Source: Catonia carolina
Taxonomy: Eukaryota > Arthropoda > Insecta > Hemiptera > Achilidae
Assembly: GCA_035578175.1 (NCBI GenBank)
Contig: JAQMRL010000003.1
Coordinates: 86,964,469 to 87,028,468, forward strand
Reading direction: 5' to 3'
Length of the DNA stretch: 64,000 nt
In this document: positions 1-9,825 of the stretch, piece after piece
Position numbering within the stretch: the stretch's first letter is position 1
Layout of the letters: every line of letters starts with the position of its first letter
The notes under the pieces: generated by a model
What the model was told of the DNA's origin: nothing
Seen by the model: the letters and a program-made list of their open reading frames with translations, nothing else
The model's database searches: none
Program-made: the position numbers and the translations under genes

Positions 1-165
1 TCAATTAACCATGCTCTCTCAAGAATGGTCAGCCTGAGTCTATCCAAAACTACACTTCATTTATAAGTCATACCATCCTGATCTCATTAGGACATGGGTT
101 TGCTTACTGTCTAAATTGACACATTGCAACGTACACACATTAGGTTTAAAAAACATTTTTTTAAG
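1..165 (+). mobile_element. SINE C, 3' part, cut by window edge
   Basis: Matches the body of SINE C (reference copy 34106-34420), including the stretch around 'ctctctcaagaatggtcagcctg' and the terminal 'caacgtacacacattagg'. The tRNA-like head would lie left of the window. Confidence 0.8.
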
Positions 166-169
166 GTCG

Positions 170-213
170 CATTAACAATAAAATCATTAGCGACCACAGT
201 TACATAACAATTA
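170..213 (-). repeat. SINE tail fragment
   Basis: Reads, in reverse, as the tail shared by SINEs A and B ('cgctaatgac...gcgacnttaaa'). No head is attached; the 'aaggtcgca' variant also occurs at 29983-30025. Confidence 0.5.
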
Positions 214-1325
214 CAGAGTTTGTATTGCCTAAGTTTCTGAGTTACAAAAACAAGTTATGTACACTCTAGATATCCGTTAGCATGAGATTCGTATTTTGTG
301 TTATGTTATATTGTTCTTTTAGTCTACGTAAACCTTATTGTATGAGTAAGTGTTTTATTGTCAATGTAGTATCGTTGTAATAATAACAGATCGGTGCATC
401 ATTCTTTTGAAGTAAATACTCATGTGTGAGCCTAGAAAGCCCAATGGTAGGTTTGTTAAAATTATTTGATTTTGTCTGTTTCTTTGTGATATTAATAGGT
501 TATTTATGTTTTCTCTGAAGATGTGTAGTTTACTTTGATATTATTTCAATTCATCGTTCCACATTTCTTGTGTTTACTTATGGACAAATTTTGACAAATC
601 AACATGTGAGACAGCATGGTTATGAAATAAGCCATCTATGGCATGTTTAACACCATTATCTGCCAAATCGTTTCCTGATATACCAACGTGTGCCTGGGGT
701 CCATACAGATTCAATTGTGTAATTAATTTTCATATATGATAGATAATAAAAGTCTAATTATTTCTTGAATTATCATTTCTTCATTTTTTAAATTTGAAAT
801 GCTTTTTAATTTGAATTTGAAAAATTCAGCGTTTCCAATCAAAGCTTTCATGGAGGATAGTTAACGCTCCCTATTATGTAACCAATAAAACGCTACACTC
901 AGACCTAAACGTACCCTACATAAATGACGTTTTCTTAAAACTCTATACAAAATTTAGGAAGAAACTAATTTAGGTGAAAAGAGCCGCCATTTTAAATTAT
1001 TAAACACTTAGAAAATAAAAGGCCGGTGATTATGCCAAACTCTACCCTTTCCGTCTCCCCTAAAATCATAAACTAAACCCTACCTAAAATTGTACCATTT
1101 GTCCACGTTAAGTACGGTGCGTGCCTTCCCCTCCTCAAGACAATAAAACTCCCACATAACTGAAAAAGGCCACTGAAAAACAAAAAAAAGAAAAGAGCCG
1201 CTCTTAAACCCACTTGTCCCTTAATATAAATTTTCATCCACGAGTAACTTCTTAAAATACATTACCTCCTTTGAAGTCCCAGTCCCAATCCCGCAAGAGC
1301 CAGAATCCTATTTCCTAATTTTAAA
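214..1325. other. AT-rich intergenic DNA, no gene seen
   Basis: No long reading frame, RNA gene or recognisable repeat. From about 1000 base composition becomes richer in C-runs, possibly old repeat F material, but I see no coding signal. Confidence 0.5.
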
Positions 1326-1470
1326 CTATAAAATTCCCCCTAAATTTCATGAGGTTGCAATTATTCGGTAAAATTGTTCCCCGAGCGACCAGGTGTTCCT
1401 TAACACGATGTCGCCATCATAGGGCTTCTCAGCCCTCTCAACCAGGATTCAGGATTCAGGATTCAGGAAG
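1326..1470 (+). repeat. Interspersed repeat F
   Basis: Occurs again in reverse complement at 46518-46665. Shared features are 'aaattccccctaaattt', 'ccccgagcgaccaggtgttcc', 'gatgtcgccatcatagggctt' and a terminal triple CAGGATT iteration. Class unknown. Confidence 0.75.
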
Positions 1471-2006
1471 AAACTCGTGAACCACCATAACCCATTGATC
1501 TCAAATCTGGCTACGCAGACTCTCCCAAACAATCCAATAAGACGTCTAAAACGTCGATGGAGCCGGGACCTCATCAATTTAACGTAGAACTGTAATTGAC
1601 TATCCTTTACAGTGTTCTAAATGCTGCACTTAATGCTACACTTATCTATTCACGTCGGAGTTCTGTAACTGGACTGTGTCTCCACTCACGTTAATTTACC
1701 ATGTTAATTTTTTCCACATTTTTTGTTATAACATTCGCTGATTGTTTCCAACAGATTGTGAATTTTCTAAATAGAGAAAAAAATGCTTTCTAAACTACTT
1801 TTTGAATAGGTATAGGCTACATCACTAATTTTAAATTTTGAGATTTTTAAACAATTTCTAGAGTTTTATAAGTAGCACAGGATTCACAAAAATATAGAAG
1901 ATATTTTATTCATTTTGTAAATGCGCTCTAAATCAGGAAACACGATTTCGCAACCACAAATTTCAATTGTATGTGAAGAGTCTGTGTAACTACTTATATG
2001 GTCTTG
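1471..2006. other. No gene or named repeat seen
   Basis: AT-rich sequence without a supported coding region. Confidence 0.5.
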
Positions 2007-2048
2007 AATTGAAAAGAGAAAAATGCTAACATTTTTCTCTTTTCAATT
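2007..2048. repeat. Perfect 19-bp-arm palindrome
   Basis: Arms 2007-2025 and 2030-2048 are perfect reverse complements around the 4-base loop CTAA. It lies immediately before an ACGGT iteration and a minus-strand copy of repeat E. Confidence 0.95.
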
Positions 2049-2051
2049 TTA

Positions 2052-2266
2052 CGGTACGGTACGGTATTCCATTCTTGAGATATTTTGTTCTTACACATTC
2101 AGACACACAGACCAATCACTAAAAACATGATTGTTTTTGGGTTCAAGGAACCTGAAAACGTGTACCTATTTCCGGTAAAAATTCAATTTTGAAAAATCGA
2201 CACGAAAACAACACTTTCCTCCCTTTATATTCATATTGGGCTAGAGAAGGTAAAAAATTAGGTTGT
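2052..2266 (-). repeat. Repeat E, 5' portion
   Basis: Reverse complement matches the start of repeat E (43707-43900): 'actttctctagccc', 'gtcgatttttcaaaattg', the GTGTGTCTG patch and 'atatctcaagaatgg'. It begins with three iterations of ACGGT. Confidence 0.75.
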
Positions 2267-2288
2267 TAAAAAACCAGAAAATTTATTT

Positions 2289-2459
2289 ATTTAGTTTATT
2301 TAAAGTCGCATCAACAGCTTGGTTAATAGGTACTATGTTGAGTTATGTAACTGTAACGATGAGTTTTCACGTGAAAATTTGTGAACCCTAACCGGTAATC
2401 GAACTCGGGATCTCCGCATTGTAGGTTAGCGCACTAATCACTACGCTATGAAGGTGGTC
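2289..2459 (-). mobile_element. SINE A
   Basis: tRNA-derived SINE. The reverse strand carries an A-box-like segment and a B-box-like 'ggttcgat'-type segment, followed by the common tail 'gttgatgcgactttaaa'. AAAATTTATTT occurs at both 2278-2288 and 2460-2470 as the probable target duplication. Confidence 0.8.
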
Positions 2460-2470
2460 AAAATTTATTT

Positions 2471-3102
2471 TATGTGGTTCGTAGAGGATCGAATTCGAGG
2501 AAAAATATGATAATCCATAAATTAATTTTGATACATATTTTACTTTTAAACAAATCCCTGGAAAATTCCGAGCAGTGTGAAAATTTACATTCTATTTCTT
2601 ATATATAAAAATCATGGAAAAAAATCCTTGGTTTAGATGTTTAAAAATTAAACCATCAGGTTATTCAAGAGCGAATTGTAGTAATACCTATAGAATTTAA
2701 GTATACCGTAGTACCTACTTTAAAACTATGCAGTAGAAAAATCTTTATTAAACTAACATATCGTTTAGATAAGTTACATTAATTTAATCTATAAAATTTA
2801 CTACATAATTTATTTTTTGAAAACACAATTTGTATTCCAAATTAGGAACAAGTAAATTTAAAGGTGGAACGCTTACTAAATTTACTCATGACTAAAACCC
2901 ATTCACTTAAATTGTACGATTACTCATGAATAAATTCTTAAAGTTAATTTATTTTAAAGTAGGCCTATTACCACAAATAGCTTAAACTGTTACTAGTAAG
3001 TTATACATTAAAGTTATCGTTATTAAAGAATGAAGTTATGAAACATTTTAACAAATTTTATTATGTAGTAGTAGATTTAAAAAATAGTTTATAATGAATA
3101 CA
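2471..3102. other. No gene or named repeat seen
   Basis: AT-rich, stop-rich in all frames. Confidence 0.5.
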
Positions 3103-3155
3103 CCGGGTGATTGTAAATTGCTCGGCAATCTCTAGGGAGATGATTGGTATAGCTA
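3103..3155 (+). repeat. Left member of a 2.9-kb-spaced inverted repeat
   Basis: The segment starting CCGGGTGATT and containing CGGCAATCTC and GGGAGATGATT recurs in reverse complement at 5990-6036. It could be the terminal repeat of an old DNA transposon whose interior was filled by later insertions. Confidence 0.6.
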
Positions 3156-3680
3156 AAAAATCTGGTGTGAAACACTCACACAACTTTCTCTTGCCAATGC
3201 AAATAATGACCGATATAAACTAACATTAGTAATAAAACATTAGAAATAAACAAAAAAAAGTAACCTCAAAAAACATAACCTTATTTTAATCATGAGTGCA
3301 AGACGCAAAACGAAAATCGACCTCAGTTCGGCTTAAAAATACGGAAAATCACTCTTTCACGCTAAAATAGGCTCTGTAGAGAAAAATGCTATAAATAAAA
3401 GTCGTAGATATTTTAATTTCCTATAAATTTTATTATATAGCTACATTTTTGTCGTAAAATGCATACTAAGGCTGAACCTTAAAAAATCTATTTTTCACAC
3501 GTTTTCGTGAGAAAAGAAACCAGAAAATCGCTAATTACCGCTAAACTAAGCGTTTTACAAAAAAAAGTTCGAAATAAAAGTTGTAGGATTTTAAATTGCC
3601 TACAATTTTATTATAAAAAGTTTTGCGCTGAAATGCATATTCCGATTTCAGCAAATATGCGGAACTATCCACCTCACTTT
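3156..3680 (-). repeat. Repeat E, 3' portion
   Basis: Reverse complement of the distal half of repeat E (compare 44160-44672). Shares the end 'gtgtttcacaccaga', 'ggcaagagaaagt' and the 'aaaagttgtag' blocks. Short open frames inside it are not genes. Confidence 0.8.
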
Positions 3681-3689
3681 ATAAATAGC

Positions 3690-4107
3690 ACCAGCAAAAA
3701 CACGAGGGTGAGATTTTATAAAATATTAGCAGTGCCGACTCTACTCTATGGCAGTGAACTTGGGTGCTATCAAAGCGAGAGGAGAGTAAATTGCAAAAAT
3801 CTGAAATGAAATTTTTTCGACATACGTATGGGAGTAGTAGAGAAGATCGTTACAGGAATACCGAGATAAGGAAAGAATTCAACATCTTCTCTATAAATGA
3901 AAAGGTATCTCAGAACAGAATGCAGTTGTTAGAGCGCGTAAACAGAATGAGGGAAGATAGGCTACCTAAGCAGACACTGGACTATAAGCCGAGGGCAGGA
4001 GAGAACGAGGACGCCCGAGAAAGAGGTGGGCAGATTTGAGAAGTTCGGAACAGGCGGAGATGCCTAATCCTTGAAGGACAGAAGAAGAAGAAGAAGAAGA
4101 AGAAGTT
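3690..4107 (+). mobile_element. Non-LTR retrotransposon 3' end, frameshifted
   Basis: Broken C-terminus of a LINE reverse-transcriptase protein. One frame gives PTLLYGSE, then the next frame (from about 3785) continues KLQKSEMKFFRHTYG, RYRNTEIRKEFNIFSINEKV and RVNRMREDRLPKQ, the usual order downstream of the RT palm in insect LINEs. A frameshift lies near 3780. It ends in a (GAA)n tail at 4080-4105. Only the last ~110 residues remain, so this is a dead 5'-truncated copy. Confidence 0.85.
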
Positions 4108-4290
4108 AAGCGTAAAATAACTTCGTTAAATTAACATACAAAACGTTTTAATGAGTTTAATTTTCGTAGACGTTATTAATATATATTTTTTGAATAAAAT
4201 ACAATTTTCATTAAAAAATTTGTTAGTTTATTTGCAATTTTTTAAATATCTGAGATTATTTACAATTTGTTAAAAAACTAGAAGTATAAG

Positions 4291-4465
4291 ACCGCCTCCG
4301 TAGCGCAGTGGTTAGCGCATTAGCCTACCTCGCGGTGTTCCCGGGTTCGATTCCCGGCCAGGGTCTGGAAATTTTCACGTGTCAAATCCCATAGTTAATG
4401 TTTCATAACCCACCGTAGCCGCTAATGACCAAACAGTTGATGCAACTTTAAATAAAATAAAAAAA
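4291..4465 (+). mobile_element. SINE A
   Basis: tRNA-like head 'cgcctccgtagcgcagtgg' (A box) and 'gggttcgattccc' (B box), then a unique body and the tail 'gttgatgcaactttaaataaa'. Possible weak target duplication AGNTATAAG on both sides. Confidence 0.85.
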
Positions 4466-5043
4466 AGCTATAAGTAAATAATATGCAAGTGTTCACATGA
4501 CGAAGACAATATCCAATGGTAATGCTTCCAAACAAAAACAAAATTATTTACAATTTTTGATAACATTAGGCCTAAATCTAGATAAAAGATGAACAAAATA
4601 GAATGCGTAGAGGAAGAAGATGATGTTGATAGAGATTAATATGGACTTCAATTGTTTACAATTTAGGTGAGTCGGTAAATCTAAACGGAAGGTCAAGTAA
4701 TTTTATTCTTTTTAGTCGTGATACGTCTTCAAGTCAATTTAACAAAGTTATTTTACGCTAAAATTAAAAAAGAGTATTTTCTAACCCTACTTTTTAATGT
4801 TTTCACGTAGTTTTCTCAAAAACTAAAAGCGATACAGTTCTGGGACTCATTTTTTTAAGTTTCCCAAGTTAGAAACTATAAGAGACCACTAAAATCTATC
4901 TTTTCAGAATTTCAGTATGGCTTTATTTACTCTTTGCATAGGAATCATGGCAAAATCTGTCGCCAAGCATAACTCGCTAATGAAGCATTTCCGGACCTAT
5001 GTTTATGTGAACTTTTTTCTATTATTTTTAGCTATAGAATCTA
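4466..5043. other. No gene seen
   Basis: AT-rich; parts resemble degraded repeat E ('cacgtagttttctcaaaaact') but too weakly to call. Confidence 0.45.
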
Positions 5044-5964
5044 CGAGATGTGGCTATTAAATAACGAGACTGACGTTGTAAAAAATTTAATTTTAATTTT
5101 ATACATAATCACTTATTGTCACCTTCAATATACACTCCTTCTCTATCCCTACAACGCTCCATGCGAATTTTCCATTGTTGGAAACAGTGCTGGAAGTCAT
5201 CTTCTGTCAGCTCCTTCAGGACACATGCCGATTTCTCTTTTACAGCTTCCACAAACTCAAATCTTGTCCCTTTTAATGCGGATTTCACCTAGGGAACAGG
5301 TAGAAGTCACATGGTGCAAGTTCTGGTGAATAAGATCGATGTTCTAACACTGAGATGCTGTAATTGGCTAGGAACCTCTTGACAGATAACGCGGAATGAG
5401 CTGGTGCATTGTCTTGGTGGAGAACCCATGATTTGTCCTTCCACATTTTGGGGCGTTTTTTCCTTACTCTTTGACGTAGTTTAGAAAGTACATCAAGGTA
5501 GTAATATTGATTAATTGTTTGACCTTCAGGAACCCAGTGAAGGTACACAATTTCATGGTTATAAAAAAACCATCATCATTGCTTTAAATTTTGACTTGCT
5601 CATTCGAGCTTTTTTGGCTCTCGGTGAAGTTCGGCTCTTCCAGTGCATGGATTGGCGCTTTGTTTCCGGATCATAAGTAAAAAACCACGTTTCATCACAT
5701 GTTATTATCTTGTACCTGTTCCCTAAGGTGAAATCTGCATTAAAAGGGACAAGATTTGAGTCTGTGGAAGCTGTAAAAGAGAAAGCAGCACGTGTCCTGA
5801 AGGAGCTGACAGAAGATGACTTTCAGCACTGTTACCAACAATGGAAGATTCGCATGGAGCGTTGTAGGGATAGAGAAGGAGTGTATATTGAAGGTGACAA
5901 TAAGTGATTATGTATAAAATTAAAATAAAATTTTTACGTCTCGTTATTTAATAGCCACACCTCA
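5044..5964 (-). mobile_element. Rearranged mariner with both ends from the same terminus
   Basis: Flanked by TA at 5042-5043 and 5965-5966, with 27-bp terminal repeats starting CGAGATGTGGCTATTAAA. The minus strand between ~5705 and ~5110 reads as the catalytic and C-terminal part of a mariner transposase: CDETWFFTYDPETKRQSMHW (first Asp), HQDNAPAH (second Asp), YSPELAPCDFYLFP (third Asp), then the C-terminal tail. The N-terminal third and original 5' end are missing. In their place, 5713-5964 is an inverted copy of 5044-5300 encoding the same C-terminal segment (KVKSALKGTRFESVEAVKEK) on the + strand. Frameshifts and stops show it is non-functional. Confidence 0.9.
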
Positions 5965-5989
5965 TATAGCGAAAGAATCTATTAGCTAT

Positions 5990-6036
5990 TAGAATCATCT
6001 CCCAAGAGATTGCCGTGCAATTTGGAATCACCCGGT
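5990..6036 (-). repeat. Right member of the inverted repeat at 3103
   Basis: Reverse complement begins ACCGGGTGATT and continues to GGGAGATGATT, matching 3103-3155 with a few differences. Confidence 0.6.
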
Positions 6037-6498
6037 AGTATATAATAACAGATTGAGCTGTTAGTACAAGTTGAAGGGATGTAAATTTATTATACATTTC
6101 AACAAAGTTGTTGTAAATGTAATAACAGTGAACGAACAAGTTTTTAAATTTACTTATTAAACAGCTCCTCCTTAATTGATCGTTCAAAGGTTAAATTATA
6201 AACAAATAATATAAATACATATCGAAATGTAATAACATTTTTTGGTCCAGATTGTACTGCCCTTAAGCGTGCGTGTCTTTATAACCGTGCAAATTTTATT
6301 GATATTAAAGTTCAAAATGTTAAAGACGAATAATAAATAGAACACGGCACTTTGTTTTCTGTATGCAAAACGTTGCAATATTCGTATTATTATGATGTTA
6401 ACAGTTTAAAGAGAAAGTGTTGCATTATTTTAATAAACGGGAGATTGTTTGCATGTGGACCGGAGGGCTCTTCACATATTTCTGTATAAATGTAAATA
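6037..6498. other. Upstream region of candidate CPF gene 1
   Basis: AT-rich, no repeat recognised. It would hold upstream regulatory DNA of CPF gene 1 if the promoter call below is right. Confidence 0.4.
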
Positions 6499-6534
6499 TA
6501 TATAAAATACCATCTTTGGCAGAGTTATCAGTAG
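6499..6534 (+). promoter_or_regulatory. Candidate promoter of CPF gene 1 (TATA + initiator)
   Basis: TATATAAAA starts at 6499 (TATAAAA at 6501). An arthropod initiator TCAGT lies at 6528-6532 with its A at 6530, placing TATAAAA at about -29, the canonical spacing. A 31-base leader would run to the ATG at 6561. Confidence 0.55.
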
Positions 6535-6560
6535 TTATTCAATCTTTACAAGCTTCCGAG

Positions 6561-6572
6561 ATGGCAATCGAG
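6561..6572 (+). CDS. CPF cuticular protein gene 1, candidate exon 1
   Basis: ATGGCAATCGAG followed directly by GTAAGG gives Met-Ala-Ile-Glu and a good donor at phase 0. This matches the architecture of genes 2 and 3, whose first exons encode MYK and MAMK before GTAAGA. Joining to 17770 gives MAIEISFFILVVISAVGIA, a plausible signal peptide, and implies an 11,197-bp intron. The TATA/initiator pair upstream supports it. No better start with a donor was found nearer exon 2. An RNA read across the junction would decide. Confidence 0.55.
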
Positions 6573-6846
6573 GTAAGGATGTTGTCTCTATGTTTTTTGT
6601 ATTCCTATCTGTCGAAATTCATACTATGAATTTATTTTTAAATTTAAGTTGAAAGCAACAAAATTCAGCTTATTTTTTTATTTGTTTGATGTAATTTTCA
6701 TTCAATAATTTTGTTTGTGTTTGATGTGGCGTAGAACTTGGTGTAGAACTTGATTGATTTTAAAATCTTTGTGGTTTTGTAAAATGCGTATTAGTTTCGT
6801 TTAAAAATTGGACAGTACTTTATGTGGACCAATCTTTTTATCTAAT

Positions 6847-7040
6847 CATTGGTTACCGGTGTACTTTGATGGCTGAAGTTCAATAAACCATACTCTCTCA
6901 GGAATGGTCAGCCTGGGTCTGTACAAGACTACACCTCATTTACACTGCATACATATCATCCTCATCTCATTGGGTCATGGGGTTGCTTATTGTTCTAAAT
7001 TGAACAGATCGCAACAAACACACGCTAGGGATTAAAAGAA
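6847..7040 (+). mobile_element. SINE C, 5'-truncated
   Basis: From 'ggttaccggtgtactttgatgg' to 'acacacgctagggattaaaag'. The tRNA-like head is missing. Confidence 0.85.
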
Positions 7041-7668
7041 AGAAAGAAAAAAATTTATAAGAAGAAATTAAAGATTTTCCAAACTTGAAGAACTTATGTA
7101 GTCCTGTGAGGCTTAATAAAAAAGATTTTTAATTTAAACAGGGGTAAATACAACTTATACAAAATAAATTATTAAATAAATCTAGTACATATAATGCTAT
7201 ATTAGGCTTATAAAAATTAATTTATAAAAACGAAAGTATTACTTAATATTTATCACTGATAATGCGTACCGGGTAGGCAGTAGCGCGTTTATGAGCCACA
7301 CCTTTTCTACGCACACGCGTTTAAACTGTCAAATTATAGTAATTTCTTTTCCGACCTTGACATAAAAAATATCTGAATAATAATATTTGTAGTGGTTGGG
7401 AAGTATATTAATATGGTCTATATTGTTTATTACGGTAATTATAACATAAGACATCTACGTTGTTGAAAGCGTTTCACAACGTACTTAAACAATGTACAGA
7501 ATGAAACAAGAAAGATTCGCTGAACAAGAAGGGCGGTATAGATATTGTATCAGTTCACTGTATTGTAAAATTATCTTTGGTGAACTTTCTCTGATAAGTT
7601 TAATTTTTAATTATTCTATAAGTCAGCAGTCATCAACTAAATTTGAACAAGATCTGTTTAAAATTTTG
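7041..7668. other. Intron 1 of gene 1: no feature seen
   Basis: AT-rich; no repeat or conserved coding signal recognised. Confidence 0.45.
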
Positions 7669-7975
7669 ATAAGGTCAGTCAATTAAATTACTGGATCATT
7701 TAAGAACAGAAGAGGTAGAGGTGTAAAAGACACTAATCAGAGTTATCTTCTCTGAAAGTAATGAATTTCATTGTACAGCCAGACCCTGTGGTGAATGAAG
7801 TGAAGGTGTCATTTACAGAGTGGAAAATATGTGCTTTTCAGAGGGCCCGGCATGCTGATAAGCGTACTTTTCCACTCAGTGAGGAAGGCAATGGTAAACC
7901 ACCTCACTCCTCGTTTTACTTAGTAAAACCTCTAGAGGTTCAAACCAGCCTTTTGGCTGTTGACCTAAACAACAA
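7669..7975 (+). mobile_element. Retroposon D, 5'-truncated
   Basis: Starts inside the consensus at 'ggtcagtcaatta' and ends at 'gacctaaacaacaac'. Its 80-codon frame is shared by other copies of D and is not a host gene. Confidence 0.85.
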
Positions 7976-8292
7976 CAAGACTGCCACAGGCCGACCAAAT
8001 TTTTACTGAGGCCTACCTTGCCCAGTGTAAAATTTAGTTATGACAATCACGGTAAATCTTAATAGTACTAATTGTTGATTTCGAAAAGGTTTAGCAATAA
8101 CATGTAACAAAAGGTTCAAACTACTGTAGGCCCGTGTACAAAAGTTATGTTTTTTGTATTTTATTGCTCGGCGCTATCAAGAGTTGCTTTCAGTCTGATC
8201 GTAACCGTAAACTTGTCCAGTGAGCATCAACTCTCTTCACAGAAACTTGGGTAAAGGTTTATGTCATGTTAACATCACTAGTTGCTCTCAGC

Positions 8293-8338
<46 letters not shown>
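8293..8338. repeat. (TAA)n microsatellite
   Basis: About 15 iterations of TAA, ending at the left target duplication of the adjacent retroposon D. Confidence 0.95.
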
Positions 8339-8339
<1 letters not shown>

Positions 8340-8344
8340 TCTTT

Positions 8345-8737
8345 CTGCCCATAACAGACAGGTGGAGGTTAAATTATTTACTCTCAATCTGTTCGTTGCA
8401 GGGCTAAAATAAAATTCTGTTTCTTATCACATGGTCCGCCAATTAAATGACTGAACCATTTAAGAACAGAAGAGGTAGAGGTGTAAAAGACACCAATCAG
8501 AGTTATCTTCTCTGAAAGTAATAAATTTCATTATACAGCCAGACCCTGTGGTGAATGAAGTGAAGGTGTCATTTGCAGAGTGGAAAATGTGTGCTTTACA
8601 GAGGGCCCGGCATGCTGTTAAATGTACTTTTCCATTCAGTGAGGAAGGCAATGGTAAACCACTTTACTCCGTTTTACTTAGTAAAACCTCTACAGGTTCA
8701 AACCAGCCTTTCGGCTGATGACCTAAACGACAACAAC
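8345..8737 (+). mobile_element. Retroposon D, full length with target duplication
   Basis: 393 bp from CTGCCCATAAC to AAACGACAACAAC, flanked by AATAACTCTTT at 8334-8344 and 8738-8748. This copy defines the ends of the family. It belongs to the subtype with 'acttttccattcag'. Confidence 0.92.
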
Positions 8738-8794
8738 AATAACTCTTTATTCAATAACTGTTAACACAGAATAGAATGTGTCAAAACAATTTAC

Positions 8795-8826
8795 AGTCGG
8801 ACGTTAAACAAAAAAAAAAAAAAAAT
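8795..8826 (+). repeat. SINE B alternative tail fragment
   Basis: 'acagtcggacgttaaac' followed by A15. This is the second 3'-end type of SINE B seen at 21299-21480 and 23474-23642. Confidence 0.6.
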
Positions 8827-8862
8827 ACAAACATTACAATTTAGATTAAAATATAAATTTTA

Positions 8863-9056
8863 ATGCCAATACCGGCCGCATTGGCGTAATTGGTAACGTG
8901 CTCGCCTCTCATCATGCGGTCCTGGGTTCGAATCCCACTCAGGCACGGCATATTTTCATACGTTACAAAAAATCATTTCATTCTCCATTGTACAAAGTTA
9001 CAACCCAACGTCGTCGCTAATGACCATTGCAGTTGATGCGACGTTAAATAAATAAA
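8863..9056 (+). mobile_element. SINE B
   Basis: Head 'ccgcattggcgtaattgg' (A box) and 'gggttcgaatccc' (B box), then the body with 'catacgttacaaaaaatc' and the tail 'gttgatgcgacgttaaataaa'. Preceded by TGCCAATNCCGGCC, also present at 42037. Confidence 0.88.
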
Positions 9057-9479
9057 TTTAAAAAAAAAATGTACATATTAATAACACAAAATACATCAAG
9101 GTACACTTAAAAAAAAACATAGAACAATAAAACTGACAATCACAGTCAAATTCTATGTCAACCCGACCTGCAAAAAAATTTTCTTTCTTATGAAACGTGT
9201 TCTGCAACAACCAGGAGCGAATTTGTCTCCTGAATTTTTCTTTTTGGTACCGTCCTAGCACATAAAGGGAATTTTCAAATATTTTTAATCTGTATGTAAA
9301 AACATTACGGCTTGTATCCCTCAATTGAGTACGTGAAACGTCCAATTGTGTCCTAAATTTAGTTTCATATTTTTATGGACATCAGACCATAGCTGATACG
9401 TATTTAAGTTCTTTTTGAAGGTATAAGAGCGAATAAAAGATGTATCCACACTTTAGAAAATTCACATTACACACGAAAA
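9057..9479. other. Intron 1 of gene 1: no gene seen
   Basis: A 95-codon minus-strand frame lies here but has no recognisable domain or conserved pattern. Confidence 0.4.
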
Positions 9480-9618
9480 TAAGATCTGGATACAAAAAAT
9501 GTTTTTATTAGACTACTACATTCGGTTGACCGATTTTGATGAAAATGTTCATATCAAGTCTCCTAGAGGTACCTAACTTAAGTGGCAATCATACGATATT
9601 CTGTTCTTGAGATATTTT

Positions 9619-9675
<57 letters not shown>

Positions 9676-9825
9676 GACCAATCGCTATAAATATGTTCGT
9701 TTTGATACAGTGGACCCGGAAGCGTATATTTACGGTGAAAACTTGATTTCGAACAATTTACATAAATACAATACCTTTCTCCTTCCCTATGTATTCTTAT
9801 AGGGCAACAGAAAGTAAAAATAAGA
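9480..9825 (-). repeat. Repeat E, 5' half, with (CA)25 microsatellite
   Basis: Reverse complement matches the first ~350 bp of repeat E. The GT/CA patch common to the family has expanded at 9622-9672. Confidence 0.8.

Noticed and set aside
4291..4365. tRNA gene
   Set aside because: A and B boxes are present but the fold is broken and the segment continues into a SINE body and tail found in many copies. The same applies to SINE B and C heads.
7761..8009. Recurrent 60-85-codon frames containing 'PDPVVNEVKVSF' or, on the other strand, 'FTSFTTGSGCI'
   Set aside because: They recur in every copy of retroposon D in either orientation and contain indels between copies; a repeat-borne chance frame, not a gene family.
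8334..8344. Target duplication of retroposon D as chance from the TAA microsatellite
   Set aside because: Considered because the left copy overlaps the (TAA)n end, but ACTCTTT is not part of the microsatellite and recurs exactly at the right end, so I kept the duplication.
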